Below, in pieces: positions 6,405 to 15,300 of a stretch of DNA of 19,184 bases. Both the position numbers and the translations under genes were made by a program. The notes under the pieces are model-generated. The model saw only the letters and a program-made list of their open reading frames with translations, searched no databases and was not told where the DNA came from. The DNA lies in NCBI GenBank assembly GCA_039187315.1, contig JBCCZQ010000058.1, forward strand, positions 1-19,184, written 5' to 3'. This DNA is from JANQQZ01 sp039187315 (lineage in GTDB: Bacteria > Planctomycetota > Phycisphaerae > Phycisphaerales > UBA1924). Each line of letters begins with the position of its first letter. The first letter of the stretch is position 1.

Positions 6405-8282
6405 ATGTGGCTTGCCCGGGCCGTGCTTGCGGTGGCCTTGCTGGTCTTCGCTGCGGTGCTCGTCCGGGTTGCGCAGTTCCAGCTGGTCGGCGATGCGACC
6501 CTCGCAGAGCACGTCGGTGTGAGGGAAGCCGTTGTGACCACCACGCCCGTTCGTGGCGCGCTGATGGACCGGCGGGGCCGGGTGCTGGCAACAACCCGGT
6601 TCGCGCCGCGCGTGTTTGTTGACCCGACCCGGTTCCCCAGCCCGCCGGGCGGTGAGATTGTCTCGCTGGCCGAGGCGGTCGGGCTCAGCCCCGCGGAGGT
6701 TGGCGAGCGGGTTGTGGCCGCGATGGCGTTGAACGAATCGGTCGCGGCCTCAGGCGGCTCGCTGCGTCGGTATGTACGGATCACCGGACCGCTGGATGCC
6801 GGATCGGCCGAGCGTGTCCGCGCGCTCGCTATCCCGGGGGTCTATCTCGAAGACGTGCCTGTCCGTGACTACTCCGGCACGGACGAGCTCGCCTCGCTCC
6901 TGGGCAAGGTCGGGACGGGCGACATCGGCCTGCTGGGCATCGAACACGCCTTTGAGGACCGCCTGTCGGGGGTGCCTGGCGGCGGCCGGTACGTCCGCGA
7001 CGCGTCCCGCGAACCGCTCTGGATCGCGCCGGGCTCGTGGAACCCCGCCTCTCCGGGCGAGTCTGTGCGGCTCTCGGTCGACGCGGTTGTGCAGCGGATC
7101 GCCATCGAGGAGCTCCACCGCGGCGTGTTCGAGAGCGACGCCGCGGGCGGGCGGGTGCTGGTGGCAGACCCGATGACGGGCGAGATCCTGGCCATGGCTG
7201 ACCTGATCCGAGAGGTGCCGGATGCAACGCCGTATCCATGGTGGCCGCGAGACCAAAAGGCGGCGGGCCCGGTCGAGCTGCCCAGGGCCCGCTACTCGGT
7301 CTGGCGGGATGACGAGGGCCGGCGGGTGCATCCCGCGCTGGCGCGGAACCGGTGCGTAGAGGATATCTACGAGCCCGGCTCGAGCTTTAAGCCGTTCGTC
7401 TGGGCGCTGCTGACCGACGCCGGGCTGGCGTCGATCGACGAGACGTTCGAGACCCACCGCGGGTTCTGGGTGACGCCCTACGGCCGGATCGTGCAGGACG
7501 TCACCGGGCGTGAGTCGATGACCTGGCTCGAGGTGCTGATCAACAGCTCGAACATCGGGATGGTCAAGGCAACGGACCGCATGTCATTCCGCGACCTGCA
7601 CGACGGCGTGCGGTCGCTCGGTTTCGGTGCGCCGACGCGGCTGGGTGTGCCGGGCGAAGCGTCAGGGCTGGTGACGCCCATGTCGCGTTGGAAGAAGCAC
7701 ACGCAGACTTCGGTGAGCTTCGGCCACGAGATCGCTGTGACACCGATGCAGATGATCCGGGCTTTCTCGGCGTTCTGCCGGACGGGCGATCTGGCAGGCA
7801 CGATCCCGGACCTCACGCTCGAGGGTGTCCGGCACACGGGCGTCGGGCTGAGCCGGCGGGTCTTTTCGCCGCCGACCGTGCTGCGGGTGCGTGAGGGCCT
7901 GGCCCAGGTCGCTGAGCGTGTGGAAGCCGGCATGGCACGGCGCGGCGGTGAGCGTGGCTGGCGCTACTCGATGTTCGGCAAGTCGGGCACGGCGGACCTG
8001 CCGGTCGGGCCCGGTCCGGAGGGGTTCCGTCGGCCGCCGGGGACCCCTGGCTATCTCGATGAGCAGTATGTCTCCAGCTTCGTGGCGGGAGCACCGGTAT
8101 CGGATCCACGGATCGCGGTCGTGGTTGTCATCGATGATCCGGGTCCGACCGAGATCCGGGAGCGTCGGCATTACGGCTCGCAGAGCGCGGGGCCGGTGGT
8201 GCGGCGTATTACAGAGCGAACGCTCTCGTATTTGCAGGTCACGCCGGACTTGGATCCCACGCCCGAGAAGAGCGGCGGTTGA
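6405..8282 (+). CDS. ftsI: Class B penicillin-binding protein (FtsI/PBP2-like transpeptidase)
   Basis: A 625-residue monofunctional D,D-transpeptidase that cross-links peptidoglycan. An N-terminal transmembrane helix (MWLARAVLAVALLVFAAVLV) anchors it. The PBP dimer/pedestal domain begins with TTPVRGALMDRRGRVLATT. The transpeptidase domain has all three catalytic motifs: SxxK at S326-K329 (EPGSSFKPF), SxN at S381-N383 (NSSNIGMVK) and KSG at K526-G528 (FGKSGTADLP). All active-site residues are intact, so the enzyme should work and be beta-lactam-sensitive in principle. An in-frame GTG at 6381 would overlap ftsL by 7 nt; neither start has a clear ribosome-binding site. It is the last gene of the rsmH-LysM-ftsL-ftsI run. 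No murE, murF, mraY or ftsW follows, unlike textbook dcw clusters. The position favours FtsI (division) over an elongation PBP2. Confidence 0.93.
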   Translation: MWLARAVLAVALLVFAAVLVRVAQFQLVGDATLAEHVGVREAVVTTTPVRGALMDRRGRVLATTRFAPRVFVDPTRFPSPPGGEIVSLAEAVGLSPAEVGERVVAAMALNESVAASGGSLRRYVRITGPLDAGSAERVRALAIPGVYLEDVPVRDYSGTDELASLLGKVGTGDIGLLGIEHAFEDRLSGVPGGGRYVRDASREPLWIAPGSWNPASPGESVRLSVDAVVQRIAIEELHRGVFESDAAGGRVLVADPMTGEILAMADLIREVPDATPYPWWPRDQKAAGPVELPRARYSVWRDDEGRRVHPALARNRCVEDIYEPGSSFKPFVWALLTDAGLASIDETFETHRGFWVTPYGRIVQDVTGRESMTWLEVLINSSNIGMVKATDRMSFRDLHDGVRSLGFGAPTRLGVPGEASGLVTPMSRWKKHTQTSVSFGHEIAVTPMQMIRAFSAFCRTGDLAGTIPDLTLEGVRHTGVGLSRRVFSPPTVLRVREGLAQVAERVEAGMARRGGERGWRYSMFGKSGTADLPVGPGPEGFRRPPGTPGYLDEQYVSSFVAGAPVSDPRIAVVVVIDDPGPTEIRERRHYGSQSAGPVVRRITERTLSYLQVTPDLDPTPEKSGG

Positions 8283-8331
8283 GCCTGCCGGGGTGGATTG
8301 ACGAGAGGCAGCAAGATCGAGCTATATACAC

Positions 8332-8355
8332 CTCACGCCTGAATGGGTGAGTTTT
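8332..8355 (+). terminator. Weak hairpin terminator after ftsI
   Basis: CTCAC (8332-8336) pairs with GTGAG (8347-8351). After a bulged G8337, CC (8338-8339) pairs with GG (8345-8346), closing the loop TGAAT. Four T residues follow. It lies 50 nt after the ftsI stop and before the candidate promoter of the next gene, a sensible position. The stem is short. Confidence 0.4.
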
Positions 8356-8366
8356 GGGATTCTGAC

Positions 8367-8396
8367 TTGGCTGGCTACCCCAAGCTGCGGTAAAAT
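8367..8396 (+). promoter_or_regulatory. Candidate promoter of the PEP-CTERM-like gene
   Basis: TTGGCT (8367-8372) and TAAAAT (8391-8396) are separated by 18 nt and match the sigma-70 -35 and -10 consensus at 4/6 and 5/6. The start codon is ~80 nt further, leaving a moderately long 5' leader. The rest of the 8283-8478 gap is unusually AT-rich for this window, with another TATATA at 8323-8328. A TTGACG at 8298-8303 is too far from that hexamer (19 nt) to be preferred. Confidence 0.45.
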
Positions 8397-8478
8397 TTTG
8401 GGCAGAAAGAGAGAGTTGCCGGCTTGCATACAGCTGTGTGCACGCCTGGCAGAGACTGGTCACCTTCCAGGGAGAGAC

Positions 8479-9348
8479 ATGATGAAGACTGTGTGCGCGC
8501 TGGCGATCGCCGGCATCGCTGGCTCCGCGATGGGCCAACTCGACGGCATGAACGTGGGTGCAGGCCTGCCGCTGCTCGCGGTTCAGGACACCCCGACATT
8601 CTTCGGCGACTCCAGCGGGGCCGACCAGGGCGCCCCGTTCGGCTCCGAGCTGAACGCGATCTACGGCACGATCGAGGGTGGCACGCTCAAGCTCGGCATC
8701 ACCGGGAACCTCGAGGCCAACTTCAACAAGTTCTGGATCTTCATCGACGGCGTCGCCGGCGGTGAGCAGACCCTCGCCGGGGATAACAGCGACGGGGGCT
8801 TCGGCGAGATCAACAACCTCGGCTACACATTCGACAACGGGTTCGAGCCCGATCACGGTCTCCGCTTCGAGCTCGGAGGCGGGTTTGTGGGCGTCAACGC
8901 CTTCGACCTGATCGACAACTCCTCGTCCAGCGTGCTCGCAGGCGGTGGTACGGGCGACCTGCCCATCGTCGGTGCTTCGGGCAGCGGCGTGACCGTCGGA
9001 TGGGACAACGGCAACGGTGCCGGCGTTGATGGCGCTAGCGCCGCGGGCGCCCTGACCGCCACGCAGGGCTGGGAGATCGAGATCGACCTGCTCGCCTTCC
9101 TCGGCGAAGTCCCCTCGAGCGTGGGTGTCTCGGCGATCATTACCAATGGCGGCGGTGACTTCACCTCCAACCAGGTCCTCGGCGGGATCGGCGGCGGCGA
9201 CAACCTCGGCGCCCGCACCGGCGGTGACTTCGCGAACAACGATTTCAACGGCATCGCCGGAAACCAGTTCGTGACGGTCGTCCCGGCCCCGGCTTCGGCG
9301 GCCCTGCTGGGTCTCGGCGGCCTGGTCGCCTCGCGTCGGCGTCGCTGA
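8479..9348 (+). CDS. Secreted protein with PEP-CTERM-like sorting tail
   Basis: A 289-residue exported protein. MMKTVCALAIAGIAGSAMGQ is a signal peptide with likely cleavage near SAMG. The mature part is Gly/Asp/Asn-rich and looks like all-beta extracellular sequence, with no enzyme motif that I recognise. It ends in VPAPASAALLGLGGLVASRRRR (268-289): a V-P-x-P motif, a hydrophobic helix and a terminal Arg cluster. This is the tripartite layout of PEP-CTERM signals, which are processed by exosortase; the Ala-for-Glu variant is common in Phycisphaerae. The frame is open from 8347, but the signal peptide fixes the start. AGGGAG (8469-8474) precedes ATG 8479 by 4 nt and ATG 8482 by 7 nt, so 8482 is equally possible. 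A leader with its own candidate promoter and the terminator at 9420 suggest a single-gene unit. Function unknown; probably a surface or matrix protein. Confidence 0.85.
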   Translation: MMKTVCALAIAGIAGSAMGQLDGMNVGAGLPLLAVQDTPTFFGDSSGADQGAPFGSELNAIYGTIEGGTLKLGITGNLEANFNKFWIFIDGVAGGEQTLAGDNSDGGFGEINNLGYTFDNGFEPDHGLRFELGGGFVGVNAFDLIDNSSSSVLAGGGTGDLPIVGASGSGVTVGWDNGNGAGVDGASAAGALTATQGWEIEIDLLAFLGEVPSSVGVSAIITNGGGDFTSNQVLGGIGGGDNLGARTGGDFANNDFNGIAGNQFVTVVPAPASAALLGLGGLVASRRRR

Positions 9349-9374
9349 GAGGCCTGAGGGCAACGAATTCGGAT

Positions 9375-9393
9375 ACGCCCTCCCTGAGGGCGT
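9375..9393. terminator. Perfect 8-bp hairpin after the PEP-CTERM-like gene
   Basis: ACGCCCTC (9375-9382) and GAGGGCGT (9386-9393) form a perfect stem around the 3-nt loop CCT, 26 nt after the stop codon. No T-run follows (TCAATCC). It may be an RNA 3'-end stabiliser or a Rho-assisted terminator working with the stronger hairpin 27 nt further on. Confidence 0.5.
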
Positions 9394-9419
9394 TCAATCC
9401 ACAATTTGGTTCATTTTTC

Positions 9420-9451
9420 GCGGAGCAGCGTTTCGGCGCTGCTCCGCTTTT
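9420..9451 (+). terminator. Strong intrinsic terminator
   Basis: GCGGAGCAGCG (9420-9430) and CGCTGCTCCGC (9437-9447) form a perfect 11-bp stem with loop TTTCGG, followed by TTTT (9448-9451). An ATTTTT run upstream supplies A residues on that side. It separates the two secreted-protein genes. Confidence 0.82.
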
Positions 9452-9499
9452 CGATATGCTGCGCCCAAGAGGCCGTATTTATGGCCCGCAAGGGGGTGC

Positions 9500-11284
9500 A
9501 TGATGGATCGAAGAACTCTCAGAATCGTGGCACGGCTCGGTGTTGTTGGCTCGGCAGCGGGAGCGGTCTGTCTTCCCTCGGTCGGAGCCCTCGGGCAGAC
9601 GGCGGGGTCGGACCTGAGTTTCACAGAAACGGGCGTGCTGGCGGGGATCGATTTTGTTCACGCGGGGCCGGCGGCGTACACGGCGGTCCTGGAGATGTCG
9701 GCGGGCGCTACCGCAGGCGATTTCAACAACGACGGATGGCAGGACGTGTTTGTGCTTGGGACGGGGACCCGGCGTGATGCGCTCTACATCAACAACGGCG
9801 ACGGCACGTTTACCGATCGCGCCAAGCAGTGGAACATCAACGACATGCACATGGGTGTCGGCGCCGCAGCGGCCGACTACGACGGCGACGGCGATATCGA
9901 TATCTTCGTCACCAGCCACTCGGCCAACGACTCGTCGACCGAGGCTATCGGTCATCACCGGCTCTACCGAAACAACGGCGACGGCTCGTTCACGGAAGTC
10001 GCTGCGCAGGCGGGCGTACAGACCATATCGACGTTCAGCCCGGATGGATGGGGCGCTTCGTTCGGGGATTACGATCTCGACGGCGATCTCGATCTCGCCG
10101 TGGCCGGCTGGTTCCAGTTCGGCGATGGGAACCGCCTGTTCGCGAACAACGGCGACGGAACGTTCAGCGATGTGACGCGAGATGTGGGCCTCGATGCGCT
10201 GCTGCTCGATTCGCCCAGGGGCTTCAGCCCGCGGTTTATGGATATGGACGGGGACCGGTACCCGGAGCTGATCTGGACCGCCGACTTCCGGTCAAGCATG
10301 TACTTCCGGAACAACGCTGACGGCACATTCAGCGAAGCAACGAGCGCTGCCGGCGTCAATCTTGAGTCCAACGGCATGGGTGTGACCGTCGCGGATTTGA
10401 ACGGCGACGGGCTGATGGACTGGTACGTGACGAGCATCGACTGGGGCTACAACTTCACGCCGCGTGTCGACGGCTTCGGCAACATGCTCTACCTGAACAA
10501 CGGTGATCACACGTACACCGAAGTCAGCGACGCGATGGGCGTTTCCGACGGCTGGTGGGGCTGGGGCACCGTTGCGATCGATTTCGATCACGACGGCGAC
10601 CTGGATCTGGCCGAGACCAACGGCTGGCGTGAGCGCGAAGTCTGGCTGGATCGGCACGCCTGTCTCTGGCTGGCCGAAGACGGCGCGCCGTACTCGGAGG
10701 TCTCGGAGTCGGTCGGATTCGGCTCGACCGAGAACGGCCGCGGGATGCTCAACTTCGACATGGACAACGATGGCGATCAGGACGTGCTGATCCTCGAGAA
10801 CAACGGCGTGCACGCGCTCTACCGCAACGATCTCCAGGGCGACAAGACCAACTGGCTGCGTGTGTTCCTGGATACGACTGATTCGCCGACGCTCGCTCCA
10901 CACGGCATCGGCGCACGGATCACCGCTACGGTCGCCGGCGAGGCGCAGGTCCGCGAGATCCAGGCCGGCACAAACTTCATCTCGCAGAGCGAGCTCTCGG
11001 CGCACTTCGGCCTGAGCGGTGCACCGGTCGTTGACACGCTTCGTGTGGACTGGCCCGATGGCACGTTCGTCGAGATGCCGAATGTGGCGGTGAACCAGAT
11101 CGTCAGCATCGAGCCGTGCGCTGCCGATGTCAACGGCGATGCAGCGGTCACCGATAGCGACTTTTTCGCGTGGGTCACGGCGTTTACCGATGATCTGCCG
11201 GGCTGTGACCAGAACAGCGATCGCGCCTGCGACGACAGCGATTTCTTCGCTTGGGTCACGGCCTTTACCACCGGCGGCTGCTGA
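9500..11284 (+). CDS. Secreted VCBS/FG-GAP repeat protein with ASPIC/UnbV domain and GC-type dockerin tail
   Basis: A 594-residue exported protein. The signal peptide (MMDRRTLRIVARLGVVGSAAGAVCLPSVGALG) is followed by seven calcium-binding repeats with the core D-x-[DN]-x-D: DFNNDGWQD, DYDGDGDID, DYDLDGDLD, DMDGDRYPE, DLNGDGLMD, DFDHDGDLD and DMDNDGDQD. That number fits a seven-bladed propeller. Residues 469-539 (GIGARITATV... HFGLSGAP... VDWPDGTF) match the ASPIC/UnbV domain. Residues 540-594 hold two near-identical Asp loops, each ending DSDFFAWVTAFT, and the protein ends in Gly-Cys. This matches the GC-type dockerin anchor seen in Phycisphaerae. AGGGGG precedes ATG 9500 by 3 nt and ATG 9503 by 6 nt, so 9503 may be the true start. 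The fourth repeat has Arg-Tyr-Pro for Gly and may not bind calcium. Such proteins are usually surface-attached adhesion or scaffold proteins; no enzyme activity is evident. Confidence 0.9.
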   Translation: MMDRRTLRIVARLGVVGSAAGAVCLPSVGALGQTAGSDLSFTETGVLAGIDFVHAGPAAYTAVLEMSAGATAGDFNNDGWQDVFVLGTGTRRDALYINNGDGTFTDRAKQWNINDMHMGVGAAAADYDGDGDIDIFVTSHSANDSSTEAIGHHRLYRNNGDGSFTEVAAQAGVQTISTFSPDGWGASFGDYDLDGDLDLAVAGWFQFGDGNRLFANNGDGTFSDVTRDVGLDALLLDSPRGFSPRFMDMDGDRYPELIWTADFRSSMYFRNNADGTFSEATSAAGVNLESNGMGVTVADLNGDGLMDWYVTSIDWGYNFTPRVDGFGNMLYLNNGDHTYTEVSDAMGVSDGWWGWGTVAIDFDHDGDLDLAETNGWREREVWLDRHACLWLAEDGAPYSEVSESVGFGSTENGRGMLNFDMDNDGDQDVLILENNGVHALYRNDLQGDKTNWLRVFLDTTDSPTLAPHGIGARITATVAGEAQVREIQAGTNFISQSELSAHFGLSGAPVVDTLRVDWPDGTFVEMPNVAVNQIVSIEPCAADVNGDAAVTDSDFFAWVTAFTDDLPGCDQNSDRACDDSDFFAWVTAFTTGGC

Positions 11285-11346
11285 GCAGCGGCGAGCAGTC
11301 CAGCAGCTCTACGGTGTGAGCTGAGGTTGATCCGCACGACATCCCG

Positions 11347-11386
11347 CGCCGTCACAGGGGGCTCTGACCCCTTGTGACGGCGTTTT
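11347..11386 (+). terminator. Intrinsic terminator containing the stop of the convergent gene
   Basis: CGCCGTCACAGGGG (11347-11360) pairs with CCCCTTGTGACGGCG (11368-11382), with one bulged T and loop GCTCTGA. TTTT follows (11383-11386). It terminates the VCBS gene on the plus strand. The last codons and stop (11352-11354) of the minus-strand metallopeptidase gene are inside the stem. Confidence 0.82.
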
Positions 11387-12362
11387 GCGTTCCCGGGGCT
11401 GTGATGCGTCGGACGAATGCCTGGTAGGCCGGGTCGAGGGTCATCGGATCGGTGCCGAAATAGGGCGCGAACGGATCGGATCTGCGTCCCAGGCGTCTGG
11501 TACCGCTTGTGCCGGCGGCGGTGTCTCGGAGCAGGCGTTGCAGGCCTGCGCGATGTGTACCGCCGTCACCCTCGTGCAGGAAGTGGACGAGCGCCCAGAC
11601 CTGCGCGTACCAGACCAGAGCCGCGTCCTGATCAGTGGCGATGAGCGATTGCGGCGAGCTGCGGACCAGCTCATCGAGCGGCATCAGCCGTCCCGCCGCC
11701 TCGGCCGCGCGGAGTGTGCGGAAGCGTTCCAGGTTCGCCCATGGGAGGAACACCGCCAGCTCCGGTCTCCGATCATCCCATCGGAACCCCTCCATGTACG
11801 TCGCGATGCCTTCCTCGAGGTAGATCGGCAGCCTCCCTCGGAACGCGAGCTGCGTGTACTGGTGCCACCCTTCGTGGGCCGCGAGGTTCAAGGTGTCGTT
11901 AAGCGAGCCCAGGTCGCGATAGACGCCCCGACCCGCGGCGGCGAACCCGCCTCGCTGAATGCGAAGGTAGAGCTCGGCGCGGTCGCGCATCAGCGTCCGC
12001 GTGAGCGTCGCCCACTGAGGACGGGTGGCCATGACATAGGTATCAAGCTTGGTCGGCGGTTCTGGCAGCCGCGGCCCATTCCCGGTCAGCGATGTCTGGT
12101 AGTGATCCAACGCGGCTTCAAGGAACGCGGGAAGCCGCTCGACGAGGATCGGTCTGCTTGAGGTTGTGAACACGCGGTAGCGTCTGGTTCGCAGCACGGT
12201 GCCGTCTGCGTCGCCGAAGCCCCAAGGCTCAACGCTGAGCACGGCCGACGGCGCAACAAGCGATGGAGAAGGCCGCGACCGCTGGAGAGGCGGAGAGCCG
12301 GTGTCTGCAGCGCACCCTGCGAAGGCGGCTGCGATGCAGGCGATCGGGACGGCGCGTTTCAC
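11352..12362 (-). CDS. Putative lipoprotein zinc metallopeptidase (HEGWH gluzincin type)
   Basis: A 336-residue protein. The N-terminus MKRAVPIACIAAAFAGC has a lipobox-like FAGC, so it is probably a lipoprotein acting in the periplasm. The catalytic motif is AAHEGWHQYTQ, with HExxH at H163-H167 and E164 as the base. LPIYLEEGIATYMEGF lies 17 residues further, with E184 as the third zinc ligand. This layout is shared by gluzincins of the DUF1570/peptidase MA type, many of them from planctomycetes. DAALVWYAQVWALVHFLHE is the helical part behind the site. Substrate unknown. Its GTG start overlaps the valS stop (GTGA, 12359-12362), so it is co-transcribed and translationally coupled with valS, an odd partner. 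It converges on the VCBS gene, and its stop is inside that gene's terminator hairpin. Confidence 0.82.
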   Translation of the reverse strand: MKRAVPIACIAAAFAGCAADTGSPPLQRSRPSPSLVAPSAVLSVEPWGFGDADGTVLRTRRYRVFTTSSRPILVERLPAFLEAALDHYQTSLTGNGPRLPEPPTKLDTYVMATRPQWATLTRTLMRDRAELYLRIQRGGFAAAGRGVYRDLGSLNDTLNLAAHEGWHQYTQLAFRGRLPIYLEEGIATYMEGFRWDDRRPELAVFLPWANLERFRTLRAAEAAGRLMPLDELVRSSPQSLIATDQDAALVWYAQVWALVHFLHEGDGGTHRAGLQRLLRDTAAGTSGTRRLGRRSDPFAPYFGTDPMTLDPAYQAFVRRITAPGTQNAVTRGQSPL

Positions 12363-15300
12363 GCGAGCTCGCCGAGCCGCTGCGCCGCTTGATCGCGGTC
12401 GGCCGCCTTCTGGTCCCGCTGGGCCCGAGTCTCGTCCACAAGGTGCTTGGGCGCTTTCTCGGTATACCCCGGGTTCGTGAGGCGTTTGTCGAGCGCTGCG
12501 ATCGACCTGTCAAGATCTTCGATCAGTTTCGTCAGGCGTTCACGCTCCGCGCCCGCATCAATCGCATCGGCGAGATTCGAGAGACGCTGCTCAGCGCCCT
12601 CGAACACGAACGCGACAGAGTCGCTTTCGGGTGGCGCGGTCGTGATGGTGTCGAGCCCGGCCAGCGCTTCGGTCACCTGCCCGACGCCCGAGATCTTGGC
12701 CGCCATCTCCGCGTCAACGTGCAGCGTGATCTTCCGCTTCGGCGGCACCTGATGCTGCGCGCGGACCTGGCGGATCGCCTCGATAAACCGCTGCTGACGC
12801 CCGACCGATTCCAATACGAACGGATCAGCCAGCGACGCCTCGACCCTCGGCCAGCCGGTCGTCGCGCACAGATCATCGTCCGAGCACGTCGGCAGGTCGA
12901 GGCACTCGACAGTACCCAGACGCCGACCGGCGAGCTGCTCGTACAGCACTTCGGTGATGAACGGCGCGACCGGGTGCAGCAGACGCACGATCGCTTCGAG
13001 GACCTGTTGGAGCACCACCCGCTGCGAGGGGCTGGTCTTGATCGTCGGCTTGATGCCCTCGAGGTACCAGTCGCAGAAGTCCTTCCAGAGCAGCTCGTAG
13101 AGCGTCCCGCCGATCACGGAGAACTCGTAGCGTTCGAGCGCGGCGTCGATGCGTTCGATCGCCTGCGCGAGCCGGCCGAGCATCCAGCGGTCGATCGGTT
13201 CGAGATCGCCGGGCTTGACCGTCTCCGGCTCGCCGCCCTTGTGCTCGTCGAGCATCATGCAGGCGAACTTGGCCGCGTTGAACAGCTTGGTGCAGAAGTT
13301 TCGGCCCTTGTCGAACTTCGGGCTCGTGTTCTTGCCGGTCTCCGGGTCGGCCTCGACGGGCATGCGGACGTCCTGCGTCTGCGTCGTCATCTCGCAGAGC
13401 GTGAACCGCATCGCGTCGGCGCCGTGGGAGTGGATGATGTCCAGCGGGTCCACGCCGTTGCCCAGCGACTTGGACATCTTGCGTCCCTCGCCGTCCTGGA
13501 TCATGGCGTGGATGAAGACGTCGCGGAACGGGAGCTGGCCGTCCGAACTGTTCTGGCCATCGTCGCCAAGCAGATACCGGTTGAACATCACCATCCGCGA
13601 GACCCACAGGGTGATGATCTCCCGCGCGGTGCACAGCACGCTGCTCGGGTTGAACGCGCCGAGCATCGCAGGAAAGTCCGCGATGCCCGTCTCGCCCGCA
13701 GCCGCGTCGCCGTCGGGCCAGCCGAGCGTCGAGAGCGGCCAGAGCGCGCTGGAGAACCACGTGTCGAGGACGTCGGGGTCGCGTTCAAATCCGGTGGCTT
13801 CGAACTGAGCCATCTCGTCATCGGAGAGTGCGCAGACGAAGATGTCATACTCACCCCCGGTGTCGCCGACCGGTGGCATGAGATCAGTTTTGGGATCGAC
13901 TTCTGTACCGTCGGATACACGGGTGATCCTGACGGCTGCCGAGGGCCATCCACCATCGATGATGTCATCAAGGCCGGCCTTGCCCGCAAGTTCATCTGCC
14001 CAGGTTTTGTCAGTCAGTGTCACACGCTTGCGCCATACCGGAATCCGGTGCCCCCACCAGAGCTGACGGCTGATGCACCAGTCGCGCAGGTTGTCGTGCC
14101 AGGTCTCGAAGGTCTTGGCGTAGCGGGCGGGGTGGAACGTGAGCCCGCCGTCGTGCGGGTTGTCGGGGGACGCGGGCGACGTGTCGCTCGTCCGTTGTTG
14201 TTGCGCCATCGCGCGCAGCGCCGAGCCCTTCAGGCGGTCGTCGGTCACGCGGACGTACCACTGGTCGCTCAGGTAGGGCTCGATCGCCGCGTGCGAGCGG
14301 TAGCTGTGACCCACGGCATGCGTATACGGCTTCTTGTCCGCCAAGAGGCCCGCGTCCTTGAAACGCCGCTCGACTTCCTGCCTCGCATCTTCACGCGAGA
14401 GGCCCAGGGCCCAGCCGGCGTCGCCGACGTCCTCCCAGCCGTGCGCATCGGAGATGCTGGCATCGGGCGCCATGACGTTGATCTGAGGCAGGTCGTGACG
14501 CAGCCCGATGTCGTAGTCGTTCGTGTCGTGCGCCGGCGTCACCTTGAGGAAACCCGACGCGAACTTCGCCTTGCTGTCGTCCGACTCGGCGTCCGGCATG
14601 ACCACGTAGTCGTCGCCGATGATCGGGATCACCCGGCCCACGAACGGCAGCATGATCTTCTTGCCGATCAGATGCTTCCGCGCCGGATCGCTCGGGTTCA
14701 CCGCGACGGCGGTATCGCCGAAGTACGTCTCGGGCCGGGTCGTTGCGACGGTAACAAACTCGCCGGTTTCCGCTCCCGAGTCGTCCACGATCGGGTAGTT
14801 CATGTACCAGAAATGCGATTCGACGTCGTGCGATTCGACCTCATCGTCGGCCAGCGCGGTCTGTGTCACCGGGTCCCAGTTGACCAGGCGCTTGCCACGA
14901 TAGATCAGTCCGTCCTTGAACAGGCGGAAGAACGCCTCGCGGACGGCCCTCGCGCAGACGCTGTCCATCGTGAAGCGCTGGCGTGGGAAGTCGCACGAGG
15001 TGCCCATCGCCTTGAGCTGGCCGGTGATGCGGGCCTCGTACTCGTCTTTCCAGTCCTGAACCCTGGCGATGAACTGCGACCGCCCGTCGCCGCCCTGGGC
15101 CTCGGTCTTCTTGTAATCCGCGAGCGCTGGCTTGCCCTCGGCCTTGAGCCGCTTGTCGACGACCGACTGTGTTGCGATCCCGGCGTGGTCGGTGCCTGGC
15201 ATCCAGAGCGTCTCGAAGCCCTTCATCCTGTGGGCCCTTACGAGGATGTCCTGGATTGTGTTGTTCAGCGCGTGGCCGAGGTGCAGAGCGCCGGTGACGT

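Noticed and set aside
9503..9600. Twin-arginine (Tat) signal in the VCBS protein (DRRTLRIV)
   Set aside because: The residue after R-R-x-L is Arg, not hydrophobic, so the S/T-R-R-x-F-L-K pattern is not met. An ordinary Sec signal is more likely.
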